Assembly (NCBI GenBank): GCA_028289605.1
Contig: JANQON010000001.1
Coordinates: 1 to 64,000, forward strand
From: Hyphococcus sp.
GTDB lineage: Bacteria > Pseudomonadota > Alphaproteobacteria > Caulobacterales > Parvularculaceae
Length of the DNA: 64,000 bases
Direction: 5' to 3'
The notes beneath the pieces were generated by a model. It was not told the DNA's origin and did not search any database. It saw only the letters and a program-made list of their open reading frames with translations. The translations under genes and the position numbers were made by a program. Shown here one piece after another: positions 12,049 to 20,506 of this stretch (position 1 is its first letter; each line of letters begins with the position of its first letter).

Positions 12049-12662
12049 TTGATCTCGACTACGCCGCCCGCCATTTGCGCGGGGTCAGCCGCTTAATCGC
12101 TGGCGACGATGCCTGGCGCGACGACATGGAACTGTCGACCGACGGGGTCTTCAAGTCTTTATGGGCGATTTTATTCTCCGCGCCGCTGGCGGTTCTGGGC
12201 GTCATTACCGAGCACCGGCTCTCCGTTGCGTCGCCGAATTTTGAGCAAACGCTTTTTGCTAAAGCGCCGCTTGTCGTAATTGCGCCGGTTACGCTGCTGG
12301 CGTCGCTGATCGTCTGGCTGATCACCATCGCGGCCCTCGGATTTGTAGCCCAGCGCATAGGCGCGACGCGCAACATCGCCAGCCTCATCGTGTCATATAA
12401 CTGGAGCCAGTTGCTGGTCTTCGCCGTGTCCGCCGCCCCCGCCGCCGTCTTCGCCCTCACGCGAAACAGCGACATCACGATCATCCTCTATCTGACCGTG
12501 TTTTTTTTCAGCGTGTTTATCTTCTGGGTCGTGCTGCGGAAGAACCTGCCGATTGACGCCGGCGCTACGGTGGCGCTCATCGCCGCGTTCACGCTGATTT
12601 CGTTCGGCGCTTATGAATTGATGACGAACGCCGCCATCAGCGTTGTTCAGCTTTTCTCATAG
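12045..12662 (+). CDS. Hypothetical integral membrane protein
   Basis: Not recognised. The 205-residue protein begins at an ATG that overlaps the dapE stop (ATGA). About 45 polar N-terminal residues precede four or five hydrophobic segments, at roughly residues 40-60, 85-110, 118-145, 148-170 and 178-200. The overall look is of the small Yip1-like or DUF membrane families, but I see no diagnostic motif. Its last 16 bp overlap the 3' end of truA on the other strand. Coupling to dapE suggests co-expression only; no role in lysine synthesis can be claimed. Confidence 0.8.
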   Translation: MIDLDYAARHLRGVSRLIAGDDAWRDDMELSTDGVFKSLWAILFSAPLAVLGVITEHRLSVASPNFEQTLFAKAPLVVIAPVTLLASLIVWLITIAALGFVAQRIGATRNIASLIVSYNWSQLLVFAVSAAPAAVFALTRNSDITIILYLTVFFFSVFIFWVVLRKNLPIDAGATVALIAAFTLISFGAYELMTNAAISVVQLFS

Positions 12663-13393
12663 TCCGCGCGCATGAAATAGAGCCCCTCCGCGGGGGCGAC
12701 CGGGCCGCAGGCTGACCGGTCTTTCGCGTCAAGCGCAGCGCGTAAATCGCTTTTGCGCCATTTACCCCGGCCGACTTCGGCCAGCGATCCAACGATGGAA
12801 CGCACCTGATGGTGCAAAAATGAGCGCGCCTCACAGCGAATGCGAATGTCTTCGCCGCTGCGCAAAACAGCAATGCTGTGCAGCGACTTGATCGGCGTTT
12901 CCGCCTGGCATTGCGACGCGCGAAAAGTGGAAAAGTCGTGACGGCCGACAAGGACTTGCGCAGCGTCATGCATCGCGTCCGCATCAAGCGCGGTCGAAAT
13001 CCGCCAGGCCCTGCCGGCCAGAAGCGATAAGGGCGCGCGCCGATTGACGATCCGATACTCGTAGGCGCGCCGCACGCAAGAAAACCGCGCGTGAAAATCA
13101 TCCGTAACGGTCTCCGCTGACAATACGGAGATCGGTTGCGGCTTCAAATGCTGATTGAGCGCGTCACGGACGACACCATCGCCATACGCCCGCGGAAGGT
13201 CCATATGCGCCGCCATGGCGAGCGCATGGACGCCGGCGTCAGTGCGCCCCGCTCCGTGTACGGTTGTTTTCTCGCCGCAAAGCGCTTCGGCGGCGGCTTC
13301 CACCGCCGCCTGAACGGAGGGGCCGTTCTCCTGGCGCTGCCAGCCGACAAAGGGGCCGCCGTCGAATTCAATGATCAGCTTGTAGCGCGGCAT
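12647..13393 (-). CDS. truA: tRNA pseudouridine(38-40) synthase
   Basis: Converts uridines 38-40 of the tRNA anticodon arm to pseudouridine. The 248 residues are the typical length. The N-terminus MPRYKLIIEFDG leads to the catalytic segment GAGRTDAGVHALAMAAH, which contains the invariant Asp. The C-terminal part has FLHHQVRSIVGSL. It is third in the minus-strand set def-fmt-truA, starting 43 bp after fmt ends. Its 3' end overlaps the convergent membrane-protein gene by 16 bp. Confidence 0.97.
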   Translation of the reverse strand: MPRYKLIIEFDGGPFVGWQRQENGPSVQAAVEAAAEALCGEKTTVHGAGRTDAGVHALAMAAHMDLPRAYGDGVVRDALNQHLKPQPISVLSAETVTDDFHARFSCVRRAYEYRIVNRRAPLSLLAGRAWRISTALDADAMHDAAQVLVGRHDFSTFRASQCQAETPIKSLHSIAVLRSGEDIRIRCEARSFLHHQVRSIVGSLAEVGRGKWRKSDLRAALDAKDRSACGPVAPAEGLYFMRADYEKS

Positions 13394-13436
13394 GTTGACA
13401 CTCGCCGGTTCTGGCGTCTGGCGTTTTGGAACACGG

Positions 13437-14357
13437 TCAAGACAGCCGGTCGCCCGTCTTCAACGGGAACCCCCTGAGAAATTCCTCTGCATCCTGAGCT
13501 CGTTTGCCCGCGCGCTGAAGCGACTTCAACTCAACGGCGCCGGCGCCGCATCCGACAATGAGTTTTCCATGCGCATTAAGAACGGCGCCTGGCGGTCCTT
13601 CGCCCTCGACCACGGCGGATAAAAGCGCCTTGACGCGGTCGCCGCCGCATTCAAACCAGGCCCCGGGAAAGGGCGACAATCCTCTAATGTGCCGGTCAAC
13701 GGACCGCGCGTCGCCCGTCCAGTCAATCCGCGCTTCCTCCGCAGAGATTTTCGACGCATAGGTGACCCCGTCCTCAGGCTGGCGCGTTTGCGTAAGGGCG
13801 CCGCGTTCAAGGGCGGCCAGGGCCCGCGGCGCCAGGCCCGCAGCGATCTCGGACAGGCGGTCATGGAGCGCGCCCGCCGTATCGTGCTCGGTGATTTCAA
13901 CACTTTCTGAGAGCAAAACCGGCCCGGTGTCGAGGCCCGCCTCCATGCGCATCACCTGGACGCCGGTGACGGCGTCGCCGGCCATGATCGCTCTGTGGAT
14001 TGGCGCCGCGCCCCGCCATCGCGGCAGCAGCGAAGCGTGCAGGTTGAGGCAGCCATGTCGCGGCGCGTCCAAAATGGCCTGAGGCAGAATTAGTCCGTAT
14101 GCGACAATGATCGCGACGTCGAGATCAAGCGCCTTAAACGCCTCTACATCCTCTGCTGACTTGAAGTTCTTCGGCGTGCGAACGGGAAGCCTGAGTTCGT
14201 CTGCGAGGGCGTGAACCGGCGAACGCGTCACCTTGTGTCCGCGACCGGACGGCTTGGGTTCTCGCGTGTATACGCAGGCAATGTCGTGGCCGGCCGCCGC
14301 CAGCTCGGACAAAACCGGGCGCGCAAAATCCGGCGTTCCCATGAATGCAAGGCGCAT
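13437..14357 (-). CDS. fmt: Methionyl-tRNA formyltransferase
   Basis: Formylates initiator Met-tRNA. The 306 residues have the N-terminal hydrolase/transferase fold starting [12 protein letters not shown]. The catalytic region is [23 protein letters not shown] (Asn and His of the family are within it, with a following [13 protein letters not shown] segment). The C-terminal OB-like domain begins near residue 205. It lies 24 bp downstream of def, the standard def-fmt pair: formylation by Fmt is undone by Def after translation starts. Confidence 0.97.
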   Translation of the reverse strand: MRLAFMGTPDFARPVLSELAAAGHDIACVYTREPKPSGRGHKVTRSPVHALADELRLPVRTPKNFKSAEDVEAFKALDLDVAIIVAYGLILPQAILDAPRHGCLNLHASLLPRWRGAAPIHRAIMAGDAVTGVQVMRMEAGLDTGPVLLSESVEITEHDTAGALHDRLSEIAAGLAPRALAALERGALTQTRQPEDGVTYASKISAEEARIDWTGDARSVDRHIRGLSPFPGAWFECGGDRVKALLSAVVEGEGPPGAVLNAHGKLIVGCGAGAVELKSLQRAGKRAQDAEEFLRGFPLKTGDRLS

Positions 14358-14381
14358 CGTTACCGTCTTCGCGTTACAGTG

Positions 14382-14900
14382 CTATTCCGCAGCGGCGAGA
14401 CGCTGCTCTTTTTTCAACTTCTTGAGCACCCGCTCGCGCTTTAGCCGGGAGAGATGGTCGATAAACAACACGCCTTCCAGGTGATCCATTTCATGCTGAA
14501 TGCAGGTGGCGAGCAGTCCTTCAGCGTCCAGCACCTGTTCGTCGCCGTTGTAGTCCAGATATCGCACCCGGCATCTCGCCGGGCGCTCGACTTCATCGAA
14601 AAATTCCGGCACCGACAGACAGCCTTCCTCATAGACAGCCAATTCTTCCGACGGATCCAAAATCTCCGGATTAACGAAGTAGCGCGGCGCCGGTTCTTCA
14701 TCCTCTTTCGCGAGATCCATCACAATCACGCGCAATGGCACGCCAACCTGAATGGCCGCCAGACCGATGCCGGGCGCATCATACATCGTCTCCAGCATGT
14801 CATCCATCAGCGCTCGCAGGCCGTCGTCCACCTTATCCACGGGTTTGGAGACTTCCCGGAGGCGAGGGTCGGGCGCGGTCAAAATCGGTCGGATCGTCAT
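14382..14900 (-). CDS. def: Peptide deformylase
   Basis: Metalloenzyme that removes the formyl group from nascent proteins. The 172 residues contain all three motifs: [17 protein letters not shown] with the metal Cys, and [11 protein letters not shown] with the metal His pair and catalytic Glu. It heads the def-fmt-truA minus-strand operon. The 225 bp upstream, up to the divergent RmuC-like gene, are very GC-rich near def and contain no recognisable gene. Confidence 0.98.
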   Translation of the reverse strand: MTIRPILTAPDPRLREVSKPVDKVDDGLRALMDDMLETMYDAPGIGLAAIQVGVPLRVIVMDLAKEDEEPAPRYFVNPEILDPSEELAVYEEGCLSVPEFFDEVERPARCRVRYLDYNGDEQVLDAEGLLATCIQHEMDHLEGVLFIDHLSRLKRERVLKKLKKEQRLAAAE

Positions 14901-15125
14901 AACGGCTCAGTTATGGGCGCGGCGGCGCATCGTCAAGGCCGCCCGCGGCGGGATGCGCGTCTGACACGGCTCAGCCCGCGCGGGCGCCCGCCCGCCGGAG
15001 CGGAGGCCCGCAGCAGGTCCGGCAGGGTCGCCCGACGCCTGTATGGTTAAAGCTAACCCCTCGCATTGTATAGGTTTTTCAGATAGGATCCCGAAAATCA
15101 TGTTGTGTAGGGTTGGGGAACGACA

Positions 15126-17213
15126 ATGCGGACGCTGACGCCATTCAGCTGGAGCCCGACGGCGCAGGACGACACGTCCGGCGCAACCGCTCAGGAATCG
15201 ACCGCAGCCGAGCCGGTGACGGTGAGCGAACCGTTTATCACCGGAGCCGACACGGCGCTCTGGGTCGGGTTCGGCGCCTTCATCACCGTTTTTGTTCTGG
15301 TATTGATCGCCATCATTCGCAGTCGGGTGATCAAGCCGGCGGAACGCAAAGCGCGCGCATCGACTTTCTTCGAGCCTGCCGGGGCAGACGCTGAAATCAC
15401 GTTCGAGGAGAGCGCGGCGGAAGAGGCGAACGCCAAAAAGGGCAAAAAAGCAAAGAAGAAAAAGAAGCGGCGCGAAGAGGCTGAGCTTGTCGATGCCGAC
15501 GCCGTCGATGCGACGCAGGGCCAAGCCGAAACGGAGGTGATTGTATCTCCGGTTGAAGAAGAGCCCGAAAAGAAGAAATCGCGTGCGCCTTTCGCTAACC
15601 TTTTCTCCGGGCGCAAGTCGGAACGCGACGCCGCCGATACGGTCGAAGACGTCGTCATTGAAGAGCCCGATGACTTTGCAGAGGTCACGATTGAGCAGAC
15701 GGCTCAAGAGGCCGGAGAACACCTCGTCGACGACGACTTGTGGACCGCCGAGCACGAGGAACAAGAAGAGCAACAACGCGCGGAAATGGAACGCGAGGCC
15801 GAGCGTCGCGCCGAACTTGAGCGCGAAGCGCAACAACGCGCGGCGCTGGAGAAAGCCGACCAGGAACGGCGATTCGCCCTGGAGGAAGCCGCTCGCGCGC
15901 GTGAAGAAGCACGCAAGCAACAATCGGACGAGGCGGACCGCGAGCAAGCGGAACGCGAAGCCGCATTTGAACGGCGCAAAGCCGAAGCTGCGTTGGAACA
16001 GCGCATGCAATCGCTTGCGACCATGCAGCGCAAGCTCGATGAAAAGAGCGACCGACTGACAAGCGACACCCAAGCGATCCACCACCGCATCGGCGCCGAT
16101 CTCGATCAAAAGTTCTCGAGCCTAAGCGATGCGCTCTACGACAAACTGAACGGCGCAGCGTCGAATCTGGCGAAAATCAGCGCTGACTTGCAGCCGTCGT
16201 CTGCGTCGCCGGATCAAGGCGGAGGCGCGGAGATCCGCGCTTTGTCTGAAGACATGGAAGGGCTGAAAAAAGCGACTGAGGCGGCGTTCGCCAAGCTCAA
16301 CGAACGCATCGACACGCTGAGCTCTGCACAGGCGTCCATGTCAGGCGGCTTTGGCGATATCAAGCGCCTCAACGAATTGTTGGCTGAAAGAGCCGCGCCG
16401 GCCGCCGCCGGCGCATTGCAGTTGTCTGAACTTGTGCGCAGCGCTTTGCCCGCCGATCGCTGCAAGCTTGACGCTCAACTCAAGAACGGCGCGACGGCGG
16501 ACTGCCTGATTTCCGGTCACGGCGCTGCGCCGCCCTTTGCCGTTGATGCGCGTTTTCCCGTTGAAGCCTACGAGCAATATGCGCGCGCCAGCGGCGAAGA
16601 CCGCCGGCATGTGGAGACGCTGTACAGGCGGGCCGTCCTGCGACACATGGTTTTTATCGCGGAAAAGCTGGTGGCGCCGGAAGAAACGGCCGATTTCGCA
16701 GTCATGTTCTTGCCCAACGATACGATCTTCAATGATCTGCATGCGAATTTCGCTGACATCATTCAGGACAGCTATCGCGCCCGCATCTGGATTGCTTCGC
16801 CAACCTCGTTGATGGCGACGCTTCATATGATGGGCGCTGCGGCCGCTCGCTTCGCCGCCGATCAAAAGGCGAATGCGACCGCCGCCGACAAGGCGTTGCG
16901 CGATGACGTTAGCGCCCTGATGCAACGCTTGGAGCGACTGGAGCAAGACGTCGCCGCCGGGACGGCGGCGGCAAAGTCGGTCCCCGAGTCTTCGACGGCA
17001 ATCGTGACGGAAACAGCCGCGCATGACGGCGAGGCGGCGGACGAACATTCCGAAGAGCCGGACGGATCAACGCCGGCGGCGACAGACGAAGAAGAAGCTG
17101 AAGTACAGATTATCAAGAGCAGCGTCGGCCAGAGCGCCGAACGCGCTAAGCCGCCGGCGGAAAACGACGAGAGGCCGCCAGCGACGGAACGCCCGCCATT
17201 TCCGCTGCGCTGA
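15126..17213 (+). CDS. rmuC: RmuC-like DNA recombination protein with N-terminal membrane anchor
   Basis: RmuC-family proteins are nuclease-related factors that limit inversions at repeats; the biochemical role is poorly defined. This one has 695 residues. A membrane segment at about 38-62 (ALWVGFGAFITVFVLVLIAII) is followed by a long charged region. That region includes a Lys-rich run near residue 105-115 and a Glu/Arg/Ala-rich coiled coil at about 215-320. The C-terminal third holds the RmuC core: FAVDARFPVEAYEQY, ETADFAVMFLPND and RIWIASPTSLMATLHMM. RmuC proteins are usually shorter, so the linker is the unusual part. The gene is divergent from def, a neighbour often seen for rmuC in alphaproteobacteria. 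Confidence 0.85.
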   Translation: MRTLTPFSWSPTAQDDTSGATAQESTAAEPVTVSEPFITGADTALWVGFGAFITVFVLVLIAIIRSRVIKPAERKARASTFFEPAGADAEITFEESAAEEANAKKGKKAKKKKKRREEAELVDADAVDATQGQAETEVIVSPVEEEPEKKKSRAPFANLFSGRKSERDAADTVEDVVIEEPDDFAEVTIEQTAQEAGEHLVDDDLWTAEHEEQEEQQRAEMEREAERRAELEREAQQRAALEKADQERRFALEEAARAREEARKQQSDEADREQAEREAAFERRKAEAALEQRMQSLATMQRKLDEKSDRLTSDTQAIHHRIGADLDQKFSSLSDALYDKLNGAASNLAKISADLQPSSASPDQGGGAEIRALSEDMEGLKKATEAAFAKLNERIDTLSSAQASMSGGFGDIKRLNELLAERAAPAAAGALQLSELVRSALPADRCKLDAQLKNGATADCLISGHGAAPPFAVDARFPVEAYEQYARASGEDRRHVETLYRRAVLRHMVFIAEKLVAPEETADFAVMFLPNDTIFNDLHANFADIIQDSYRARIWIASPTSLMATLHMMGAAAARFAADQKANATAADKALRDDVSALMQRLERLEQDVAAGTAAAKSVPESSTAIVTETAAHDGEAADEHSEEPDGSTPAATDEEEAEVQIIKSSVGQSAERAKPPAENDERPPATERPPFPLR

Positions 17214-17218
17214 TAAGT

Positions 17219-17410
17219 CTACGGGCTCTTGGCGGCCTTTTCCGGATCAAAGATGAATTTGCGACCGCAATATCCACATACCGCTTCGTCGTCTTCCAGC
17301 GAGTACCACACGAGCGGATGACCAAGCGCGCCGCCGCCGCCGTCGCAGGCGACACGGCGCTTGTCGACGTAAATGACCTCAGGGGCGGGCGTTGTTGTGT
17401 CGGCAGGCAT
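17219..17410 (-). CDS. Small zinc-ribbon protein (NDUFS6/zf-CHCC type)
   Basis: A 63-residue protein with the ligand pattern of the zf-CHCC family, related to the complex I accessory subunit NDUFS6. The Cys in VACDGGGG, the His in GHPLVWY and the pair CGYCG can bind one zinc ion. The ATG at 17410 follows an AGAGAG ribosome-binding stretch; a TTG at 17428 would add six residues and overlap that site, so I prefer the ATG. It converges with the RmuC-like gene 5 bp away. A role linked to respiratory complex I assembly or stability is inferred from the family. Confidence 0.82.
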   Translation of the reverse strand: MPADTTTPAPEVIYVDKRRVACDGGGGALGHPLVWYSLEDDEAVCGYCGRKFIFDPEKAAKSP

Positions 17411-17537
17411 AAGGCGCTCTCTTTTCAAGCAGACATGCCGCGAGGCTTGACGCGCGTCAAGCGTCCGAACGCCTCCGACGGGCGAAACGCCCGAACCGCC
17501 CGTTTACAAAAAAGCGGCTTAGCCGCATCCTAGCCTC

Positions 17538-17744
17538 ATGCAGAAGTTTCTGATTGTCGCCGGCGTCATTCTGCTCGTCGCCGGCCTGTTGTGGCCCGTG
17601 CTCTCCAAGCTCGGCATCGGCCGCCTGCCCGGAGATATCCTGATCCGCCGCGACGGGCTGACGCTCTATTTTCCGATCACGACAATGGTCCTGATCTCGA
17701 TCATCTTGACACTGATTTTTCGATTCTGGGGCGGCGGGCGGTAG
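17538..17744 (+). CDS. DUF2905 small membrane protein
   Basis: A 68-residue protein with two membrane helices (residues 3-22 and 43-64) separated by a conserved loop, GIGRLPGDILIRRDGLTLYF. The G-x-LPGDI motif and length match DUF2905, a widespread family of unknown function. It is a single gene, and its stop abuts the 3' end of dut on the other strand. Nothing indicates what it acts on. Confidence 0.88.
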   Translation: MQKFLIVAGVILLVAGLLWPVLSKLGIGRLPGDILIRRDGLTLYFPITTMVLISIILTLIFRFWGGGR

Positions 17745-18242
17745 TTAAACGCCCGTCGATCCGAAACCGCCGGCGCCGCGCTCGGTTTCATCCAGTTCGT
17801 CGACTTCGACGAATTGCGCCTGCCACACCGGCGCGATCACCATCTGCCCGATCCGGTCGCCGCGACGAATGGTGAAATCTTCCGCGCCGTGATTGATAAG
17901 AATGACCTTCAGTTCCCCGCGATAGTCGGCGTCGATGGTGCCCGGCGCGTTGACGCAAGCAATGCCGTGCTTAGCAGCGAGACCTGATCGCGGACGCATC
18001 TGCGCTTCCCAGCCCGGCGGCAAAGCGATCGCGATTCCGGTTGGAACCATGTAACGCTCTCCCGGCTTCAGGTTGACTGGAGCTTCTATAGCGGCGCGCA
18101 CGTCAGCGCCGGCGGCGAGCGCGGTTTCGTAACGGGGCAAGTCGAGGCCCTGCGCGTTTTCAAGCCGCTTTACTCTCACCACCGGCGCGCTGAGAATATC
18201 GAGCCGCTGTTCCTCGTTTTGCTTGAAAACCGTCGCCGACAT
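17745..18242 (-). CDS. dut: Deoxyuridine 5'-triphosphate nucleotidohydrolase (dUTPase)
   Basis: Hydrolyses dUTP to dUMP and pyrophosphate, keeping uracil out of DNA and feeding thymidylate synthesis. All five trimeric dUTPase motifs are present: [36 protein letters not shown], and the P-loop-like GAGGFGSTG at the C-terminus. I chose ATG 18242 (165 residues), which has GAGG seven bases upstream. The in-frame ATG at 18257 would add five residues and is possible. Confidence 0.96.
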   Translation of the reverse strand: MSATVFKQNEEQRLDILSAPVVRVKRLENAQGLDLPRYETALAAGADVRAAIEAPVNLKPGERYMVPTGIAIALPPGWEAQMRPRSGLAAKHGIACVNAPGTIDADYRGELKVILINHGAEDFTIRRGDRIGQMVIAPVWQAQFVEVDELDETERGAGGFGSTGV

Positions 18243-18306
18243 GCCATGACCTCGCATTCACCCATTCCCTGAGAAATGGAAATTCACACAGTCGATTTCG
18301 TAGTCG

Positions 18307-18326
18307 ATTCCCGCCTCCGCGGGAAT
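18307..18326. repeat. REP-like palindrome
   Basis: Perfect inverted repeat, arms ATTCCCGC and GCGGGAAT around CTCC, in the gap between dut and the DUF885 gene. It is one of four related palindromes in the window (see 23523, 23565 and 60749). They share a core of ATTCC/CCGC arms and flanking text such as TGACGGG or GAGCGG. Its position between genes fits a REP-type dispersed element. Confidence 0.6.
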
Positions 18327-18379
18327 GACGGGATGCGCTGGTTTTCCAGATTCTTTCCCCGTGGAATTCACAGGGAAAA

Positions 18380-20317
18380 TTACTCCTGTTGGGCGTCGAT
18401 CCAGCGCGAGATATGATCATCCAGGACGCCCAGCGGCGCTGCGCCCATCAGCAGCACTTCGTCGTGGAACGCCTTGATGTCGAATGCGTCGCCGAGCTCG
18501 CCTTCAGCATGCGCGCGCAACTCCTCCATCTTCAGCATGCCGAGTTTATAGGAGCAGGCCTGTCCCGGAACCGCGGCGTATCGTTCGATTTCACGGGTGA
18601 CCGACGCGCGGGATTCTCCGGTCGCGGACACCATGTAGTCTATCGCCTGACCGCGGGTCCACCGTTTCGCGTGAAGACCTGAATCGACGACAAGGCGCGC
18701 GGCCCGAAAGATTTCAGCTTGCAGCCTGCCCAAGTCCTCTTCCGGGCGCCCGTCATACATGCCCATCTCACTTGCGAGCTTCTCTGCATAGAGGGCCCAT
18801 CCCTCCACATACTCCGAATAGGAAAGCATATTGCGAACGAGCGGCATGCCTTCTTTTTCCTGCGCCAGCGAAATCTGGAAATGGTGTCCGGGCACCGCCT
18901 CATGATGGGTCAGCGTTCGAAGCGAATGTATCGGGTTGTCGGCGGTGTCTTTCAGGTTAATCCAGTAGATGCCCGGGCGCGAACCATCGAGAGCGGCGCT
19001 TGTGTAATACCCGCCCGCAGAAGAATCCTGTTCGTAGACAGGGATCCGCCGCACCTCGACCACGGACTGGGGCAGTGTTCTGAACCAATCGGGCGCAACG
19101 GCGTTCGCCTCATCCACCTGCTCGCGCAATAGAGACAACAGGCTTGCACGTCCCTCATCGGTGTTCGGAAACAGGTTATCGTCGCGCGCCGCCAATGTCT
19201 GCATGCGGTCTGCAACCGAGCCGTCATCAAGACCGATGGATTTCAGCAACACATCCATCTCTGCAGTGATCCGCGCCACCTCGGCCAATCCGATCTCGTG
19301 GATCTCGTCGCCCGTCTTGCCGCCGCCGCCATAAGCGTCAAGCGTGAACTGGTAATAGGCGTCGCCTACGTCTCCAAGACGCCAGATCCCGGCATCCGCG
19401 CCAGCTTGCGGCGCCAACCCTTCAAGGGCGGCGGCAAGGCGCGCATAGGCGGGATAAACGACGTCTTCCACCTTCGCCGCCGCCTGCGACGCATAGATCC
19501 CCCGCTCCTCGTCGGTTAGACTCTCAATCCGCGCCATCTTGTCTTTGAGCGTTTCAACAAGCGGGTGTTCGGCTGGAGCAGATTCTGTCAGCCCACGGAT
19601 TGTATTGGTCGCGCCCGTCAATACAAATTCCGGCGGCGTCACGCCCAGCCCCGCATCCGCGGTTACAGTTTCAACCACTTCGTCAAAAACGCGGCCCATT
19701 TCATCGAGCCGAGCCAAATATGATTCGACGTGAGCGCGAGTCGCAAGCGGGTGTTCTGTCTGCAGCATACGCGGCAAATAGAGATGCGGCCCTGTCAATT
19801 GCGTCACCATATAGGGCGTCGCCGCCCAAGCGTCTCCGGAGTTCGGCCGGCCGGCGCCGAACTCCGATCCGCCGCCGAAGTCAAACTGATTGCGGCGCGC
19901 GGCGATCCGATACGCGTCGTTCAATACGTCGTAATTGATGCGCGCATCCCCGCTTAGCGCTTCGCGGTCGATGGTTTTGAGCTCCTGCAGGAACCGCTCG
20001 TTCATCTCCCGCGCCCGGTGACTGGCGGCGAAGCCATAGTCGCCGAGACGGAAGAGGTACCCCTCGCCGGCGATTCCTTCAGAGACGCCAAGCGACGTCG
20101 CCAGTTCCGGCGATACCCGAAGCATCTCCTCCGCATGCGCGGCCGCCATTTGCGCCAACGATTCGGCGGGCGTTAAGGCGGCGCTCTCTTCGGGGATTTC
20201 CGCAGCGGGCGCGCTTGGCGCTGTCGTCGCCGCCTCGTCGCCGCATCCCGCGGCCAGAACGCACAGCGTCATCGCGAAAAAGCCTCGGCGGCCGGACGGG
20301 CGAATTCTCACATTCAT
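18380..20317 (-). CDS. DUF885 lipoprotein, putative zinc peptidase-like
   Basis: A 645-residue exported lipoprotein. ATG 20317 follows a GGGGGA ribosome-binding site; an upstream open frame to 20452 has no such site. The signal sequence ends in the lipobox LAAGC. The DUF885 hallmark HHEAVPGHHFQ starts at residue 471, with a conserved SEYVEGWALYAEKLASEMG segment about 30 residues later. The His and Glu residues of these motifs probably bind a metal. Members are often annotated as peptidases; the substrate is unknown. The gene stands alone, separated from pnp by a strong terminator. Confidence 0.88.
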   Translation of the reverse strand: MNVRIRPSGRRGFFAMTLCVLAAGCGDEAATTAPSAPAAEIPEESAALTPAESLAQMAAAHAEEMLRVSPELATSLGVSEGIAGEGYLFRLGDYGFAASHRAREMNERFLQELKTIDREALSGDARINYDVLNDAYRIAARRNQFDFGGGSEFGAGRPNSGDAWAATPYMVTQLTGPHLYLPRMLQTEHPLATRAHVESYLARLDEMGRVFDEVVETVTADAGLGVTPPEFVLTGATNTIRGLTESAPAEHPLVETLKDKMARIESLTDEERGIYASQAAAKVEDVVYPAYARLAAALEGLAPQAGADAGIWRLGDVGDAYYQFTLDAYGGGGKTGDEIHEIGLAEVARITAEMDVLLKSIGLDDGSVADRMQTLAARDDNLFPNTDEGRASLLSLLREQVDEANAVAPDWFRTLPQSVVEVRRIPVYEQDSSAGGYYTSAALDGSRPGIYWINLKDTADNPIHSLRTLTHHEAVPGHHFQISLAQEKEGMPLVRNMLSYSEYVEGWALYAEKLASEMGMYDGRPEEDLGRLQAEIFRAARLVVDSGLHAKRWTRGQAIDYMVSATGESRASVTREIERYAAVPGQACSYKLGMLKMEELRAHAEGELGDAFDIKAFHDEVLLMGAAPLGVLDDHISRWIDAQQE

Positions 20318-20456
20318 TGCAGTCCCCCTTTTTGGACGGCTGTTTTCGAGCGCCCACCAATGTAGCCGTTTGGCGCTTGCGTTAAGAGCCCCTGCGTTCG
20401 AAAAAGCTACGGCGCGGTTCAAACGCAACACCGCTTCTCCCGGCTTGTCCAAAAAA

Positions 20457-20484
20457 AAAGGCCCAGCGTACGCCGGGCCTTTTC
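20457..20484 (-). terminator. Rho-independent terminator of pnp
   Basis: GGCCC / GGGCC arms with an inner GCG-TA-CGC pairing, followed on the minus strand by a run of nine T. It lies 23 bp after the pnp stop and upstream of the DUF885 start. The plus strand also has four T after the stem. Confidence 0.85.
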
Positions 20485-20506
20485 AGAACAGTGAAAACCG
20501 ATTGGA

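Noticed and set aside
14907..16109. Long minus-strand frame (about 400 codons) with Phe/Leu-rich text opposite the RmuC-like gene
   Set aside because: It is the antisense of the Glu/Arg-rich coiled-coil region; codon choice and the clear RmuC core on the plus strand make the plus strand the real gene.
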